Origin: RGIG4097 sp964550635
GTDB lineage: Bacteria > Bacillota > Clostridia > Christensenellales > CAG-917
Assembly: GCA_964550635.1 (NCBI GenBank)
Contig: CAZJZV010000007.1
Location: 7,021 to 71,020, forward strand
DNA: 64,000 bases
Reading direction: 5' to 3'
Shown: positions 1 to 9,900 of the stretch, piece by piece
Numbering within the stretch: position 1 is the stretch's first letter
How the letters are laid out: every line of letters begins with the position of its first letter
The notes under the pieces: model-generated
The model's input: only the letters and a program-made list of their open reading frames with translations
Told to the model about the DNA's origin: nothing
Database searches by the model: none
Program-made: the position numbers and the translations under genes

Positions 1-1572
1 CTAACAATAACGCTCGTCCAATGCTTTTTTGAAACCATTATGCGCCCCATAGCGTTCAAGTGCTTTTGCTCTCAAGTCGTACTTGAAATCCGTCATCGCG
101 TCGAGAGAGTACACGTATGCCGCCGCATGCTCAACCCCGTCGATTTCTTCGCCGATCTTCGCACACGTGACGTCTATACCGCGCATGAGTACGCTTTCAA
201 AACATTCGTCGATATTGCAATGCTCGCGCACGTATTTTTGATACGCTTTCACGCCGTCAACAAGGACTTTTGAATTTTCGTAGAAGCACGGCTTGTAATA
301 CGGATACTTGTCAGACATCACGTAGTCGCTAGGATAGGTCATATATTCCACTATACTTCTGACTTCGGATGCGCTCAAAGTCGAAACGTGATTTTCGACG
401 TCGATGATCGCCGCGTCGTATTTGTTCATGCGATCGAATGCTCCCACCGCCGCCAAAGCGAGAAATCCCCAAGCGGTAAAATACTTGTACAAATAATCGC
501 GAAATTCGATTCTGTTCGGTTGAAGTTCGATTGCTCTCAAGAATACGTTCAAATAGTAAGTCGGCGCGCTCATCTTCTTTTCAAGCACGATTTCTGCGAG
601 TTTCAAAGCGTATTCGTCTTCGCTGCTCTCGTCCGCGTATTCATTGATGAATTTTTCATATATATACGGCTCGCGAACTACGTCGGCGATTTCCGCGTAG
701 AAGTCGGCGTCGTCGATATAGTCGAGCAATTGACTGATCACCTTGACGTCGAATTTTTTGCTTGCGTATTCCCTTGTGAAAGGAACGAGCATTTTGATTA
801 TATCTTCCTTTTCGCAGTCGGAATAGTCGGCAATTTCACGGATATGGAAAAACTCAACACAGTTTTTGACGACGGCATAATCGCATTCGCTATCATATTC
901 GTCTACCGCTTGTTCGAATTTTACACTCGCAACAGGGAGCGAACAAACAAGGGGTGCAGTCGGAAATTCTCTTTCACTTTCGGTTTTGTGATATATCTCG
1001 AGCACTGTTTTTTTGCGGTCTTTATTGTCGGGATCGTTGATCATCGGGCGATGGACGACGTCGACGATAAAACGCAATTCTTCATCTCCGCAACGGAGAG
1101 TAAGAGAATCGTTGTCGCATATATTTCTCAACTCGGGCAAATTGTCAAGATAAATCGGATTTTTCGTTTTTGCCGACTCGAAAGTTTTCCCGTCCACAGT
1201 CACGGCGAAGTCTTCGACTTCGTATCCTTCCGCGGTGAACGTATAGGGATCGAGTCCGTCTTGCGGGATGCAGAGGGATTCTTCCGCAATATCGGAATGG
1301 AATGAGAACAAAGCATAATCCCACTCGCCCGTTTTGCCGTAGGCTTCCGCCATAATTCCGCCCCAATAGCGACTCGAAAAAATACGCTCCTTACCGTCGC
1401 TCAAAACGGGGACGCAGTTTTCATGCTCTTGATGATGCCAACCGCTAAAAAGATATTTATGTTTTCTGATTTCGTCGATGATAGCGTATTTTTCCGCATC
1501 GGTAACGTAATTATCAACGTAGGAAAAATCCCTCGAATCGTAAGTGGTCCAACCGACAACTCTACATTTCAT
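1..1572 (-). CDS. Uncharacterised 523-aa protein
   Basis: I do not recognise this family. The frame is complete: it opens with ATG at 1572 behind a strong Shine-Dalgarno (AAGGAGG) and ends with TAG at base 1. There is no signal peptide or membrane segment, so it is probably cytosolic. The first 200 residues look like mixed alpha/beta with many aromatic residues (SGWHHQEHENC, SSRYWGG). The rest is acidic and helix-rich, like a repeat scaffold. It has its own promoter (1602-1630) and is separated from the next gene by a terminator, so it is probably monocistronic. No catalytic motif stands out and no function is proposed. Confidence 0.75.
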   Translation of the reverse strand: MKCRVVGWTTYDSRDFSYVDNYVTDAEKYAIIDEIRKHKYLFSGWHHQEHENCVPVLSDGKERIFSSRYWGGIMAEAYGKTGEWDYALFSFHSDIAEESLCIPQDGLDPYTFTAEGYEVEDFAVTVDGKTFESAKTKNPIYLDNLPELRNICDNDSLTLRCGDEELRFIVDVVHRPMINDPDNKDRKKTVLEIYHKTESEREFPTAPLVCSLPVASVKFEQAVDEYDSECDYAVVKNCVEFFHIREIADYSDCEKEDIIKMLVPFTREYASKKFDVKVISQLLDYIDDADFYAEIADVVREPYIYEKFINEYADESSEDEYALKLAEIVLEKKMSAPTYYLNVFLRAIELQPNRIEFRDYLYKYFTAWGFLALAAVGAFDRMNKYDAAIIDVENHVSTLSASEVRSIVEYMTYPSDYVMSDKYPYYKPCFYENSKVLVDGVKAYQKYVREHCNIDECFESVLMRGIDVTCAKIGEEIDGVEHAAAYVYSLDAMTDFKYDLRAKALERYGAHNGFKKALDERYC

Positions 1573-1601
1573 GATGAATACCTCCTTAATTTTCCAAGAC
1601 G

Positions 1602-1630
1602 ATTATATCAAATTCTTTTCAATAGTTCAA
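1602..1630 (-). promoter_or_regulatory. Sigma-A type promoter for the 523-aa protein gene
   Basis: On the minus strand, TTGAAC (1625-1630) and TATAAT (1602-1607) are separated by 17 bp, with the ribosome-binding site about 20 nt further down. Just upstream lies the palindrome TGCGCGCGCA (1641-1650). The remaining bases between 1651 and 1780 show nothing I can name. Confidence 0.7.
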
Positions 1631-1782
1631 TAGAATAAAATGCGCGCGCAAAAAATCACAATCCTTGACTCAACAATCTCATACTGAAATCATATCGCCC
1701 GCATCAAAAAGTCTTGCAATATTAGCGTCATTTCCTATTGAGAGTTTTTGTGAAAAACCACAATTTTACGAACTTGCTTGTA

Positions 1783-1811
1783 AAAAATAAGGCTATGATT
1801 TCATAGCCTTT
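1783..1811 (-). terminator. Intrinsic terminator of the RNA methyltransferase operon
   Basis: A perfect 10-bp stem (AAGGCTATGA / TCATAGCCTT) with a two-base centre is followed on the minus strand by ATTTTTTAC. It starts a few bases beyond the stop of the methyltransferase gene. Confidence 0.85.
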
Positions 1812-1814
1812 TCG

Positions 1815-3167
1815 TTATTTCGCGGTTTTTTCAAGCACTGCGTAGGTCTCCACGTTTGAAGTTTGCGGAAACATATCGTAGGGTTGGACGGATTTCAAGG
1901 TGTAGCCGTTTTCGGTCAAACGTTTTATATCCCTTGCAAGAGTTGCGGGATTGCAGGAAACGTATGCAACGAGTTCAAACCCGGCGGATATAATTCCGTC
2001 AATGGTGTCTTGTGAGCAACCTTTTCTCGGCGGATCGAGCACGATAGCACGCTTGCCCGCTTTTTCCGAATGGGATTTCATAAACTCCCCTGCATCACCG
2101 AGTTCACAAGTTACTCTGTCGTCCACCCCGAGTTTTTTCATAAGGTTCTTTGCGTCTTCGACCGCTTCGGGCACGATTTCGACTGACGTGATTTTCGCAT
2201 CTTTCAACCTGACTGCAAGTTGAGCGGTCAAGATTCCGACACCCGAATAGAGTTCAACGATATTTCCGTCGAAGTCTGCAAGAGTGCTTGCGACGTCGTC
2301 GTAAATCGCGTCTCTGATTTTGTCGTTGACTTGCAAGAAACTGCAAGGCGACACCTTTGCACTGAATGCGCCGAGATTTTGTTCTCTCTCTTGTCCCGCA
2401 ATCAACGTCACTCCGTCCGTCATTATGACGTTCGTGTTTTTCTTGTTCACGGACACGTAGAGCGCAAAATTTTGAAAAGCGTTTTCGAGTCTTTTTGCAA
2501 GGTCGCTTGCGTAGGGCAAAGTGTCCCCGTTTATCACAACGACCGCGGACAAAAAGTTCGTCATTCTTGCAACGAGATGACGAAGAAGACCTTTCCCCGT
2601 TTTCTCATCGTAGACGGACAAACCGTGTTCGTTTGCCCATTCGGTGACGACTGATATGAGAGTTGCCGCGCTATCGCCGTTCAATGCGCAATGCTTGAGA
2701 GACACGACTTTATGGGTGCGTTTTTCGAAAAACCCAAGCACGATTTTCTTTTCGCCGTTCACTCCAAACGGCAGAGAAAGCTTGTTTCTATACCCCCACT
2801 CGTTCAAAGACTTGACAGGGGGAACGGGGAAATCTATACCGCCGTTTCGAGACAGACTTCTTTCCACAAACTGCCGTTTCGTTTGCATTTGGAGAGCGTG
2901 GGACATATGTTGCAAGTCGCAACCGCCACACTTACCGAAATAGCAACAACGGGGTTTTACACGCTCGTTTGACGGAGATAAAACCTCGATTAAGTCACCA
3001 AACGCAACGTCTTTCTTCACGTAGTTGAGTCTGACTCGCACCTTTTCTCCAGGGAGCGCAAAGGGTACGAAAATAGGAAATGCGCCGTATTTTACGACGC
3101 CTTCTCCTTCTATTCCGAGGTCAACGACCTCGCATTCGATTATATCTCCGACGAGAAGATCAATCAT
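1815..3167 (-). CDS. rlmD: 23S rRNA (uracil-5-)-methyltransferase, TrmA/RlmD family
   Basis: This 450-aa protein belongs to the S-adenosylmethionine-dependent m5U RNA methyltransferases. An N-terminal TRAM domain (about residues 1-60, LGIEGEGVVKYG...FVPFALPGE) is followed by the iron-sulfur cluster cysteines CCYFGKCGGCDLQH near residue 75. The Rossmann motif VELYSGVGILTAQLA lies near 290-305, and the catalytic and base motifs LDPPRKGC and YVSCNPATLARD lie near 375-410. Length is normal for the family. The start overlaps the stop of the upstream esterase gene by 4 nt (ATGA), so the two are translationally coupled. Whether it modifies U1939, U747 or both (RlmD, RlmC or RlmCD) cannot be read from the sequence. 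Confidence 0.93.
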   Translation of the reverse strand: MIDLLVGDIIECEVVDLGIEGEGVVKYGAFPIFVPFALPGEKVRVRLNYVKKDVAFGDLIEVLSPSNERVKPRCCYFGKCGGCDLQHMSHALQMQTKRQFVERSLSRNGGIDFPVPPVKSLNEWGYRNKLSLPFGVNGEKKIVLGFFEKRTHKVVSLKHCALNGDSAATLISVVTEWANEHGLSVYDEKTGKGLLRHLVARMTNFLSAVVVINGDTLPYASDLAKRLENAFQNFALYVSVNKKNTNVIMTDGVTLIAGQEREQNLGAFSAKVSPCSFLQVNDKIRDAIYDDVASTLADFDGNIVELYSGVGILTAQLAVRLKDAKITSVEIVPEAVEDAKNLMKKLGVDDRVTCELGDAGEFMKSHSEKAGKRAIVLDPPRKGCSQDTIDGIISAGFELVAYVSCNPATLARDIKRLTENGYTLKSVQPYDMFPQTSNVETYAVLEKTAK

Positions 3168-4312
3168 TTGCTTTTGTGTTCAAGAGACTTTTTGACTCTC
3201 TCGAAATTCGCACTCATATCAACGCCCGCTTTTTCTTCGGAGCGACGATACCAATCCATAAGCAAGGTCATATCGTGGCGCGCGGGTGCAAAGGGAGTGC
3301 GCAACACGTAGCAGTGCATATTGTTGAGAATATTCTTCCCGACTTTGTATTCGTTTTGAACGCCCGCCGCGGTGAGTTTTTTCGCCATACGTTTTGCTTC
3401 GCCAAGGCACAAAAGGTCGAGTCCGCCGCCGTTGTTGTAGGATTCGGGGAATTCTTTGGTGAGATAGTTATACGGAATGGATTCCTTATAAAACTCCCAA
3501 CTTCTAAATTCCTTTCTCGACTTTCTACCACTGAAATATCTGACCATAAGGGTGTGCGTACAAGGTATTCTGTACATGGTTTCAAAACTGAACGCGCCCG
3601 ATATGAAGATACATCTTTTGATCTTGACTTTCATTTCGGGAAGACCGAGTTTCTTGCCGTATTCGGGGACTGAAGACGCGCAACCCGCACACGCGGAAAG
3701 GTGTCCGCCCGAACTATCGCCGGTGATTGTTACGTCGTTCAAGTCAAGGTTGAATTCATCCTTTATGGTTTCAAGGAAGTTGAGTGCGTCGACGACGTCC
3801 TTCAAATTTTCGGGGAAGAAAACTTCGGGGGCGAGTCTATGGTCGATAACGCACACGACTGCGCCCATTGCGGCAAACAGTCTTGCATATCCGTCACGGC
3901 GCGGACGATTGTGGATAACCCAACCGCCACCCGGCACGTCCACGACGACGGGATTTTTCTCCCCTACGGTCACGGACGGAAGATATATATCCATAACGAG
4001 TTGTTGTCCGTCGATTTCCTTGTAGACGACGTCCCTGACGATTTTGATTTCCTTATTGAAAGCGGTTTTGGAGTTAGGAAGCGACCTGCTCTCTTCGGCG
4101 ACGTCGAAAATATCTGCCATAAGCGGATAGCGGAACATACCGAATTTTTTTCTGAACGCTTTGCATTGAGCCTTATCGTTCGCTTTCCATTCTTTAATTT
4201 TGTTGATTGCGTCGGGATTTCCCGATTTCAAAACCTGCTTATACTTCTTTGAATTAGCGATATGGTCGTTCCAATAAACGTAATGTTCTTCAGTCGCGTA
4301 CTTTCTTTCCAT
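3164..4312 (-). CDS. Alpha/beta hydrolase, esterase/lipase (HSL-like)
   Basis: A 382-aa alpha/beta hydrolase. The oxyanion-hole strand reads VDVPGGGWVIHNRPRRDGYARL in two segments around residue 125, a variant of the usual HGGG. The nucleophile elbow is GDSSGG near residue 197. The strand between them (VVCVIDHRLAPE) is characteristic of the hormone-sensitive-lipase/BD-FAE group. The late catalytic Asp and His cannot be assigned with confidence. The N-terminal 100 residues are a lysine-rich helical extension without a signal peptide, so it is probably cytosolic. A Shine-Dalgarno GGAGGAAGT precedes the ATG. The substrate is unknown. It sits between the phosphofructokinases and the rRNA methyltransferase. 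Confidence 0.85.
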   Translation of the reverse strand: MERKYATEEHYVYWNDHIANSKKYKQVLKSGNPDAINKIKEWKANDKAQCKAFRKKFGMFRYPLMADIFDVAEESRSLPNSKTAFNKEIKIVRDVVYKEIDGQQLVMDIYLPSVTVGEKNPVVVDVPGGGWVIHNRPRRDGYARLFAAMGAVVCVIDHRLAPEVFFPENLKDVVDALNFLETIKDEFNLDLNDVTITGDSSGGHLSACAGCASSVPEYGKKLGLPEMKVKIKRCIFISGAFSFETMYRIPCTHTLMVRYFSGRKSRKEFRSWEFYKESIPYNYLTKEFPESYNNGGGLDLLCLGEAKRMAKKLTAAGVQNEYKVGKNILNNMHCYVLRTPFAPARHDMTLLMDWYRRSEEKAGVDMSANFERVKKSLEHKSK

Positions 4313-4327
4313 ACTTCCTCCAAAGCA

Positions 4328-4350
4328 AAATACGGCATATAGCCGTATTT
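4328..4350 (-). terminator. Hairpin between PPi-PFK and esterase, weak terminator
   Basis: A 9-bp stem (AAATACGGC / GCCGTATTT) with a 5-nt loop is followed on the minus strand by TGCTTTGG. It lies in the 44-bp gap between two co-directional genes, so it may attenuate readthrough rather than stop it fully. Confidence 0.55.
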
Positions 4351-4356
4351 CACCAC

Positions 4357-5601
4357 TTATTTTTGTGCGTAAACTTTTTTGAGTTGAGAGAATCTCGGCA
4401 AACCGTCTTCGAGCGGTGCTTTTGCGTCTCCTTGGATGAGCGGGAGCGCGTACTTGACGTACTCTTCGCTGACGCCCTTACCGTCGTTGGTTATCCAATT
4501 GAGAGGGACGGTTTTTTCGGTGTTGGCGGCGAGTTCAAGGGGCATAAGGACGGGTTTGCAAGAATATTCTTCGCTGGAATAATCTCTTTCAAAGATGACC
4601 ATTTTATCCGTTTCGCCCGCGACCGCGCTTCTGACTGCGAACGCACCTGCTTCAAACGCTTCTTCGACGTCCACTTTGCTTGCAAGGTGTGCTCCGCAAC
4701 GTTGCATAAGACTGAGTTCGATAGGACGGACTTTCACGCCGAGTTCTTTCTTGATGAGTCCCGCGAGTTTTGCGGCAAGACCGCCGAGTTCCGCATGACC
4801 GAACAAGTCGTTTGCGCCGACTTTGCTTTCGGAAACGTAGTTGCCGTCTTTGTCCTTGATGCCTTCGGATACGACGACGATACATTTATTGTTGTTCTTC
4901 GAGCAAACTTCTCTGACGTCTTCGACGAATTGTTTGACGTCGAAGGGGACTTCGGGAAGATAGATAAGATCCGCGCCGAGTCCTTTGTAGTTTGCGAGTT
5001 CCGCCGCGGCGGTGAGCCAACCAGCGTTTCTGCCCATCGCTTCGATGACGCAAACAAGACCGAAGTTGTAGACTTTCGCATCGAGATTGCATTCCATGAC
5101 GGTGGTTGCGATATATTTTGCCGCGCTTGCATAGCCGGGGCAATGGTCGGTGCCGTAAAGGTCGTTGTCGATAGTCTTGGGCACGCCGATGACGTTGCAG
5201 TCGTAGCCGACGGATTGCAAATATTTGCTTATCTTGTTGCAAGTGTCCATACTGTCGTTTCCGCCGTTGTAGAAGAAGTAGCGGATATTATATTTGCTGA
5301 ACACTTCGAGAATGCGTTTATAATCGGTGTCGTCAACCGCCGCGTCTTTGAGTTTGTATCTCGCAGAGCCGAGTGCGCTCGACGGAGTGTATTTGAGAAG
5401 TTCGATTTCTCTGGGGTCTTCTTTGCCCATATCGTAGAATTTCTCGTTGAGAATGCCGACGATACCGTGTTCCGCGCCGTAAACCGCGGTGATGTTGCCT
5501 TGTCTCAAAGCCTCGGTGAATACGCCCGCCGCGCTACTGTTGATGACGGAGGTAGGACCGCCGCTTTGTCCGAACATACATGCTCCAACCAAATTTTTCA
5601 T
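4357..5601 (-). CDS. pfp: Pyrophosphate--fructose 6-phosphate 1-phosphotransferase
   Basis: A 414-aa phosphofructokinase of the PPi-dependent clade. It opens with FGQSGGPTSVINSS. The phosphoryl-donor site reads NGGNDSMD, where ATP enzymes have GGDGS. The catalytic loop is GVPKTIDND, with Lys in place of the Gly of ATP-PFKs; both substitutions are known markers of PPi use. The reaction is reversible, so it can serve glycolysis or gluconeogenesis. The length fits the 400-420-aa PPi-PFKs. It starts with ATG after AGGAGATTCAT, 30 nt downstream of the ATP-PFK gene with no terminator between them, so both are probably on one mRNA. Confidence 0.92.
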   Translation of the reverse strand: MKNLVGACMFGQSGGPTSVINSSAAGVFTEALRQGNITAVYGAEHGIVGILNEKFYDMGKEDPREIELLKYTPSSALGSARYKLKDAAVDDTDYKRILEVFSKYNIRYFFYNGGNDSMDTCNKISKYLQSVGYDCNVIGVPKTIDNDLYGTDHCPGYASAAKYIATTVMECNLDAKVYNFGLVCVIEAMGRNAGWLTAAAELANYKGLGADLIYLPEVPFDVKQFVEDVREVCSKNNNKCIVVVSEGIKDKDGNYVSESKVGANDLFGHAELGGLAAKLAGLIKKELGVKVRPIELSLMQRCGAHLASKVDVEEAFEAGAFAVRSAVAGETDKMVIFERDYSSEEYSCKPVLMPLELAANTEKTVPLNWITNDGKGVSEEYVKYALPLIQGDAKAPLEDGLPRFSQLKKVYAQK

Positions 5602-5631
5602 ATGAATCTCCTAAATTATACTGCGTGTTTA

Positions 5632-6609
5632 TTATTTACTGATGAGAGTCGAGATATTGTATATCTGCTCGTTGAAGGTCTTGGGGGTATTGAGTGCTTC
5701 GCTGACGGTCATATCGATGAGGTTTCCACCGCGAATGCCGACGACTCTACCGCTTTGTCCGTCGTCGATGAGGTCGACCGCTCTGACTGCAAGACGAGAT
5801 GCAAGCACTCTGTCGCTCATTGTAGGAATACCGCCTCTTTGGATATAACTGAGTGCGATATGGTTGATGGTTTTGCCGGTCGCTTCCCCGACTTTCTTCA
5901 TAAGTTCGTCTTTGATGTCGTTTCTGCCTTCCGCAAGGACGATGATAGTGGAAGTCTTGCCCTTTTCAAAGCCTTCCTTGACACTCTTTGCGATAGCGTC
6001 CACGTCAACGGGTGCTTCGGGAAGAATGACGTATTCCGCTCCGCCTGCAAGAGACGTGTAGAGAGCGATGTCACCGCAATGACGTCCCATAACTTCGAGA
6101 ACCATTATTCTGTCGTGAGAAGTGATGGTGTCGCGGAGTTTCAAAATCGCGTCGAGAACGGTGTTGCAAGCGGTGTCGAAACCGATCGTGTAGTCCGTGT
6201 AACCCATATCGTTGTCGATAGTGCCGGGGATGCCGATGACTCTCAAATCCGTCATCTTGTGCAGGTCGCGCAGACCGCGGAAAGAACCGTCGCCACCAAT
6301 GACGATAAGGGAATCGCAACCGCGTTTTAGAAGGTTGTTAGCCGCGGCTTTGAGCACTTCGGGATCCTTGAAATCACCGCTTCTACCCGTGCGGAGAATG
6401 GTACCGCCGGTATGCACGCAGTTTGAAACACTGCTATATTGCATCTCGAATATATCGTCGTTCACAAGACCTACGTAGCCGTGGCGAACACCGTAAACCG
6501 TGTAGCCCTTGGAAAGAGCGTATCTGACGGCGGCGCGGATACCCGCGTTCATTCCGGAGGAATCACCACCGCTAGTAAGGATTGCTAATTTCTTTTCTTT
6601 TCGTGCCAT
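5632..6609 (-). CDS. pfkA: ATP-dependent 6-phosphofructokinase
   Basis: A 325-aa cytosolic PfkA that commits fructose 6-phosphate to glycolysis. Visible motifs are LTSGGDSSGMNAGIRA (N-terminal nucleotide site), GGDGSFRG (ATP site), GIPGTIDNDMGYTDYT (catalytic loop with the ATP-type Gly) and VMGRHCGDIAL (substrate binding). I chose the ATG at 6609 because GAGGTG sits just before it. A TTG four codons upstream overlaps that ribosome-binding site and is not a credible start. It has its own promoter (6640-6668) and leads into the PPi-PFK gene. Confidence 0.95.
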   Translation of the reverse strand: MARKEKKLAILTSGGDSSGMNAGIRAAVRYALSKGYTVYGVRHGYVGLVNDDIFEMQYSSVSNCVHTGGTILRTGRSGDFKDPEVLKAAANNLLKRGCDSLIVIGGDGSFRGLRDLHKMTDLRVIGIPGTIDNDMGYTDYTIGFDTACNTVLDAILKLRDTITSHDRIMVLEVMGRHCGDIALYTSLAGGAEYVILPEAPVDVDAIAKSVKEGFEKGKTSTIIVLAEGRNDIKDELMKKVGEATGKTINHIALSYIQRGGIPTMSDRVLASRLAVRAVDLIDDGQSGRVVGIRGGNLIDMTVSEALNTPKTFNEQIYNISTLISK

Positions 6610-6639
6610 AATACACCTCAAAAATGTTCACTGTTAAAC

Positions 6640-6668
6640 ATTCTAACACACGCCCGCGTATAAATCAA
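6640..6668 (-). promoter_or_regulatory. Promoter of the pfkA-pfp operon
   Basis: On the minus strand, TTGATT (6663-6668) and TAGAAT (6640-6645) are 17 bp apart. The spacer is strikingly CG-rich (TATACGCGGGCGTGTGT). The TSS would fall near 6633, giving a leader of about 25 nt. Confidence 0.7.
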
Positions 6669-6747
6669 TAATGAATTTCTAAAATTATTAAATAATATTA
6701 TAAAGACCGCGTGAAAATAAAATATTCTATGGTGCCGTCCCGAACTC

Positions 6748-6953
6748 ATTTCTCTGTCATTCCGAGCGTAGCGTGGGAATGACAGAGAAATTTAACTAAA
6801 AATCCACAATATGCAGACGGTGTCGCTAAAAGCGACTGTCGTCTGCATATATCATGCTTGCGAAGCAAGTATATCATATTGCGATAGCAATATATCATAT
6901 GCGACCGAGTCGCATATATCATTGAAAAAGCACTCCGCTCGGAGTGCTTTTTC
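6748..6953. repeat. Composite repeat A: REP-like hairpin plus five-hairpin array
   Basis: The 345-bp gap between pfkA and dnaE holds a two-part element. Bases 6748-6791 form a perfect 16-bp inverted repeat (ATTTCTCTGTCATTCC and its complement) around GAGCGTAGCGTG. From 6809 come five hairpins joined by the constant linker ATATATCAT: 6809-6850 (long, inner stem GTCGCT/AGCGAC), 6857-6869 (CTTGC/GCAAG), 6878-6891 (ATTGC/GCAAT), 6899-6915 (ATGCGAC/GTCGCAT) and 6924-6953 (14-bp stem GAAAAAGCACTCCG). A second copy with the same layout lies at 36641-36829. The short open frames through it (rich in MIY/SY) follow from the linker and are not genes. Confidence 0.85.
6924..6953 (-). terminator. dnaE terminator (fifth hairpin of repeat A)
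   Basis: A perfect 14-bp stem with a 2-nt centre and a T-rich 3' arm (GTGCTTTTTC) begins one base past the dnaE stop codon. It is both the last hairpin of the array and a plausible intrinsic terminator for dnaE. Confidence 0.7.
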
Positions 6954-6954
6954 A

Positions 6955-9900
6955 TCATTTAATTACGTATTTCACGTTGTTTTCGCCGACGATGTTTTTC
7001 AGTTTTCTGATGAGTTCGTCGGTCACTTCCGCCCTTTGCGGAAATTCCATAAGGCAGTACTTGCCGTTTTTCTTCACCTGCGCTTGCACGGGTACGTTGC
7101 CTTTATGTATTGCAAGCACGCCGCCGATGAGTTTCATTTCGTTGTCGTTGTTGATAAGCACGTAAAGCACACCACCCGCGTCCTTCGTCGTGTTGTTTTC
7201 CCACGGCTCGATTTTCTCGACGTTGATTTTGGGATCGGACTCGTCGCGCAAGTCGATTTTGCCGTAGACTTTGATGGGTGCGTCCCCTTCGAGAAGTCTG
7301 CCGTAACGCTCGTAGGCTCTTGCGAACATACTGAACGAAATCGCGCCCATTCTGTCTTCGAGTTTGCCGACCGCGAAACGTCTTTGATCTGTCTTCGTGA
7401 CTTTCCTTTCGTACGATGCGACGATACACCCCATAGTCACGGGTTTGCCCGCAAGGTTTTTATCCACGACCATACCGGCGTTTTCGCCCTCGTCCTCATC
7501 GTCACTGACTTCTTCGGACTCCACGTAGAGCATACCGGTATCGAAGTTGAACTCCCCTTTTCTGACGACGTAATCATCGAGCGGATGACCGCTAACGTAC
7601 ATGCCGAGAACCTCTTTTTCTTCGGACAAAATCTGTTGTTTTGAGTATTCGGCGAGTTCGGTATATTTGACTTCAACATCCTCAATCAGTTCGTCGAACA
7701 GTGACATTTGACCTGATAAACTGCTTTTTCTGTCATTTGCGACCTGATTCATAATGCTCTCGTAGGACGCCATCAAAGTGGAACGAGTTTTGCCGAAACA
7801 ATCGAACGCACCGCCTTTGATAAGGTTCTCGACCATGCGTTTATTGATCTGCCCGGTGCAACGAGAGATAAAGTCTTTGAGATCCTTGAACTCACCGTTT
7901 TCGCGCTCTTTGATGACGAAGTCGATTGCGTTTTCCCCGACGTTTTTCACGCCCATAAGACCGTAACGAACGTTGTTGCCTTCGATTGAGAAGAGTTGTT
8001 TGGAGCGGTTGATATCGGGTGCCAAAATCTTCACGCCTTGACGACGGAGATAGTTGATATAGTGGGTGACTTCTTCGGCGTTTGTTATTCTGTTATTGAT
8101 GACCGCCGCCAAGAAGTGAACGGGATAATAGCACTTCAACCACGCAGTTTGGTAGGTCAGGAATGTGTATGCCGCCGCGTGCGATTTGTTGAATGCGTAG
8201 CTTGCGAATTTCAAAATCGAATCGAAAAGCGAACTTGCGATTTCTTCACTCACACCGTTTGCGACCGCGCCGATTATATATCTATGCGTAGCGTCGCCCG
8301 CAAGGTAACCGCCGTGCAAGAAGATTTCCTTTTGCGCTTCGAGGACGGCAAGTTTTTTCTTGGAGATAGCGCGTCTCATAATGTCCGCGCCGCCGAATGA
8401 ATAGCCCGCGACTTTCTGCGCAATCTGCATAACCTGTTCTTGATAGACGATACAACCGTAGGTGACTTCGAGCACTTCTTTGAGAAGGGGGTGCGCGTAC
8501 ACCACTTTATCCGGTTCGCGTTTGCCCTTGATAAAATCGTCGATGAACTGCATAGGACCGGGACGATAAAGGGAAATACCTGCGATGACGTCTTCGATAT
8601 TGGTGGGTTGGAGTTGGCTCATAAACTTCTTCATACCACCGCTTTCGAGCTGGAATACCGCTTCGCAGTCCCCCGACGCGATAAGTTCGTAGATTTTTGG
8701 GTCTTCGTAGCCGAGTTTATGGAAGTCCACGTCCACGCCCTTATCTTCCTTGATATACTTGCACGCTTCGGATATATCCGTCAAAGTCTTCAAACCAAGG
8801 AAGTCCATTTTGAGAAGTCCGATATTCTCGACGACGAGTTTGTCAAACTGCGTGACGATGTCGTCCTTATTTCTCGAAAGTGGTACGTGGTCAAGGAGCG
8901 GTTCACTGCAAATAACGACGCCCGCCGCATGCTCGGACGTCTGTCTGGGCATACCTTCGAGGCGGATAGCGACGTCGATGACTTCTCTTGCCTGCGGATT
9001 GGTTTCGTAAAGCATTCTGAAATCTTCCGAATACCCTTCGGAGCCGGGAGTCAGGACCTGTCGCAACAAGTATTTGCCGTTGGGAATATCTTTCACCCAG
9101 TTATTCGACTCGGTGTAAGGCACGTCGTACACTCTCGCGACGTCTTTCACCGCCGCTTTCGCACTCATCGTGGAGTAGGCGATAATCTGCGACACCTTGT
9201 CCGCGCCGTACTTTTTGACGACGTAATCTATGACTTCGGGACGGCGCACGAAACAAAAGTCCACGTCGAAGTCGGGCATGGTAACTCTTTCTTCGGACAA
9301 GAATCTCTCGAAAATGAGTTTGTAGCGCAAGGGGTCTACGTCGGTGATTCCGATTGAATACGCGACCAAACTGCCCACGCCGCTACCTCTGCCGGGACCT
9401 ACGGGGATACCCATTTCCTTTGCGGCGTTACAGTAGTCCCAAACGATAAGGAAGTAGTCGTTGAAACCGCACTTGTTGATGACGCCGAGTTCGTAATCCA
9501 ATCTCTGCTTGATTTCGGGAGTGATGACGTCGTAACGATTTTTGATTCTCTCCCACGCAAGGTCGTGGAGATATTGAGCTGTCGTCCTGTCCCCTATCTC
9601 GTCGTTGGTGTAATGCGGAATGTAGAAAACGTGTTTCGTGTCCGCCACGAAATAGTCGGACACTTTGTCCGCGATTTCTCTCGTGTTGTCGATTGCTTCG
9701 GGACACCAAGCGAACAACTCTCTCATCTCTTCTTCGGATTTGAGATAGAAGTTATCGCTCTCGAAACGAATGCCGTTGACTTCGGTCTTTTTGCAACCGA
9801 GGTTGATACATTCCATAGTATCTTGCACGTCCGCGTCCTCTCTTTCGATATAGTGGACGTCGTTCGTTGCGACGACTTTTACGCCGATTTCCTTTGCAAG

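Noticed and set aside
4363..6330. 655-aa plus-strand open frame opposite the phosphofructokinases
   Set aside because: It is antisense to two certain genes, crosses their boundary, and is a codon-bias shadow without start signals.
6809..6953. CRISPR-like array
   Set aside because: The constant unit is only 9 nt and the variable units are themselves hairpins of unequal length; no cas genes are near.
6746..6958. Short protein-coding frames through the hairpin arrays (rich in MIY and SY)
   Set aside because: They arise from the repeated ATATATCAT linker, lack ribosome-binding sites and change with the stems.
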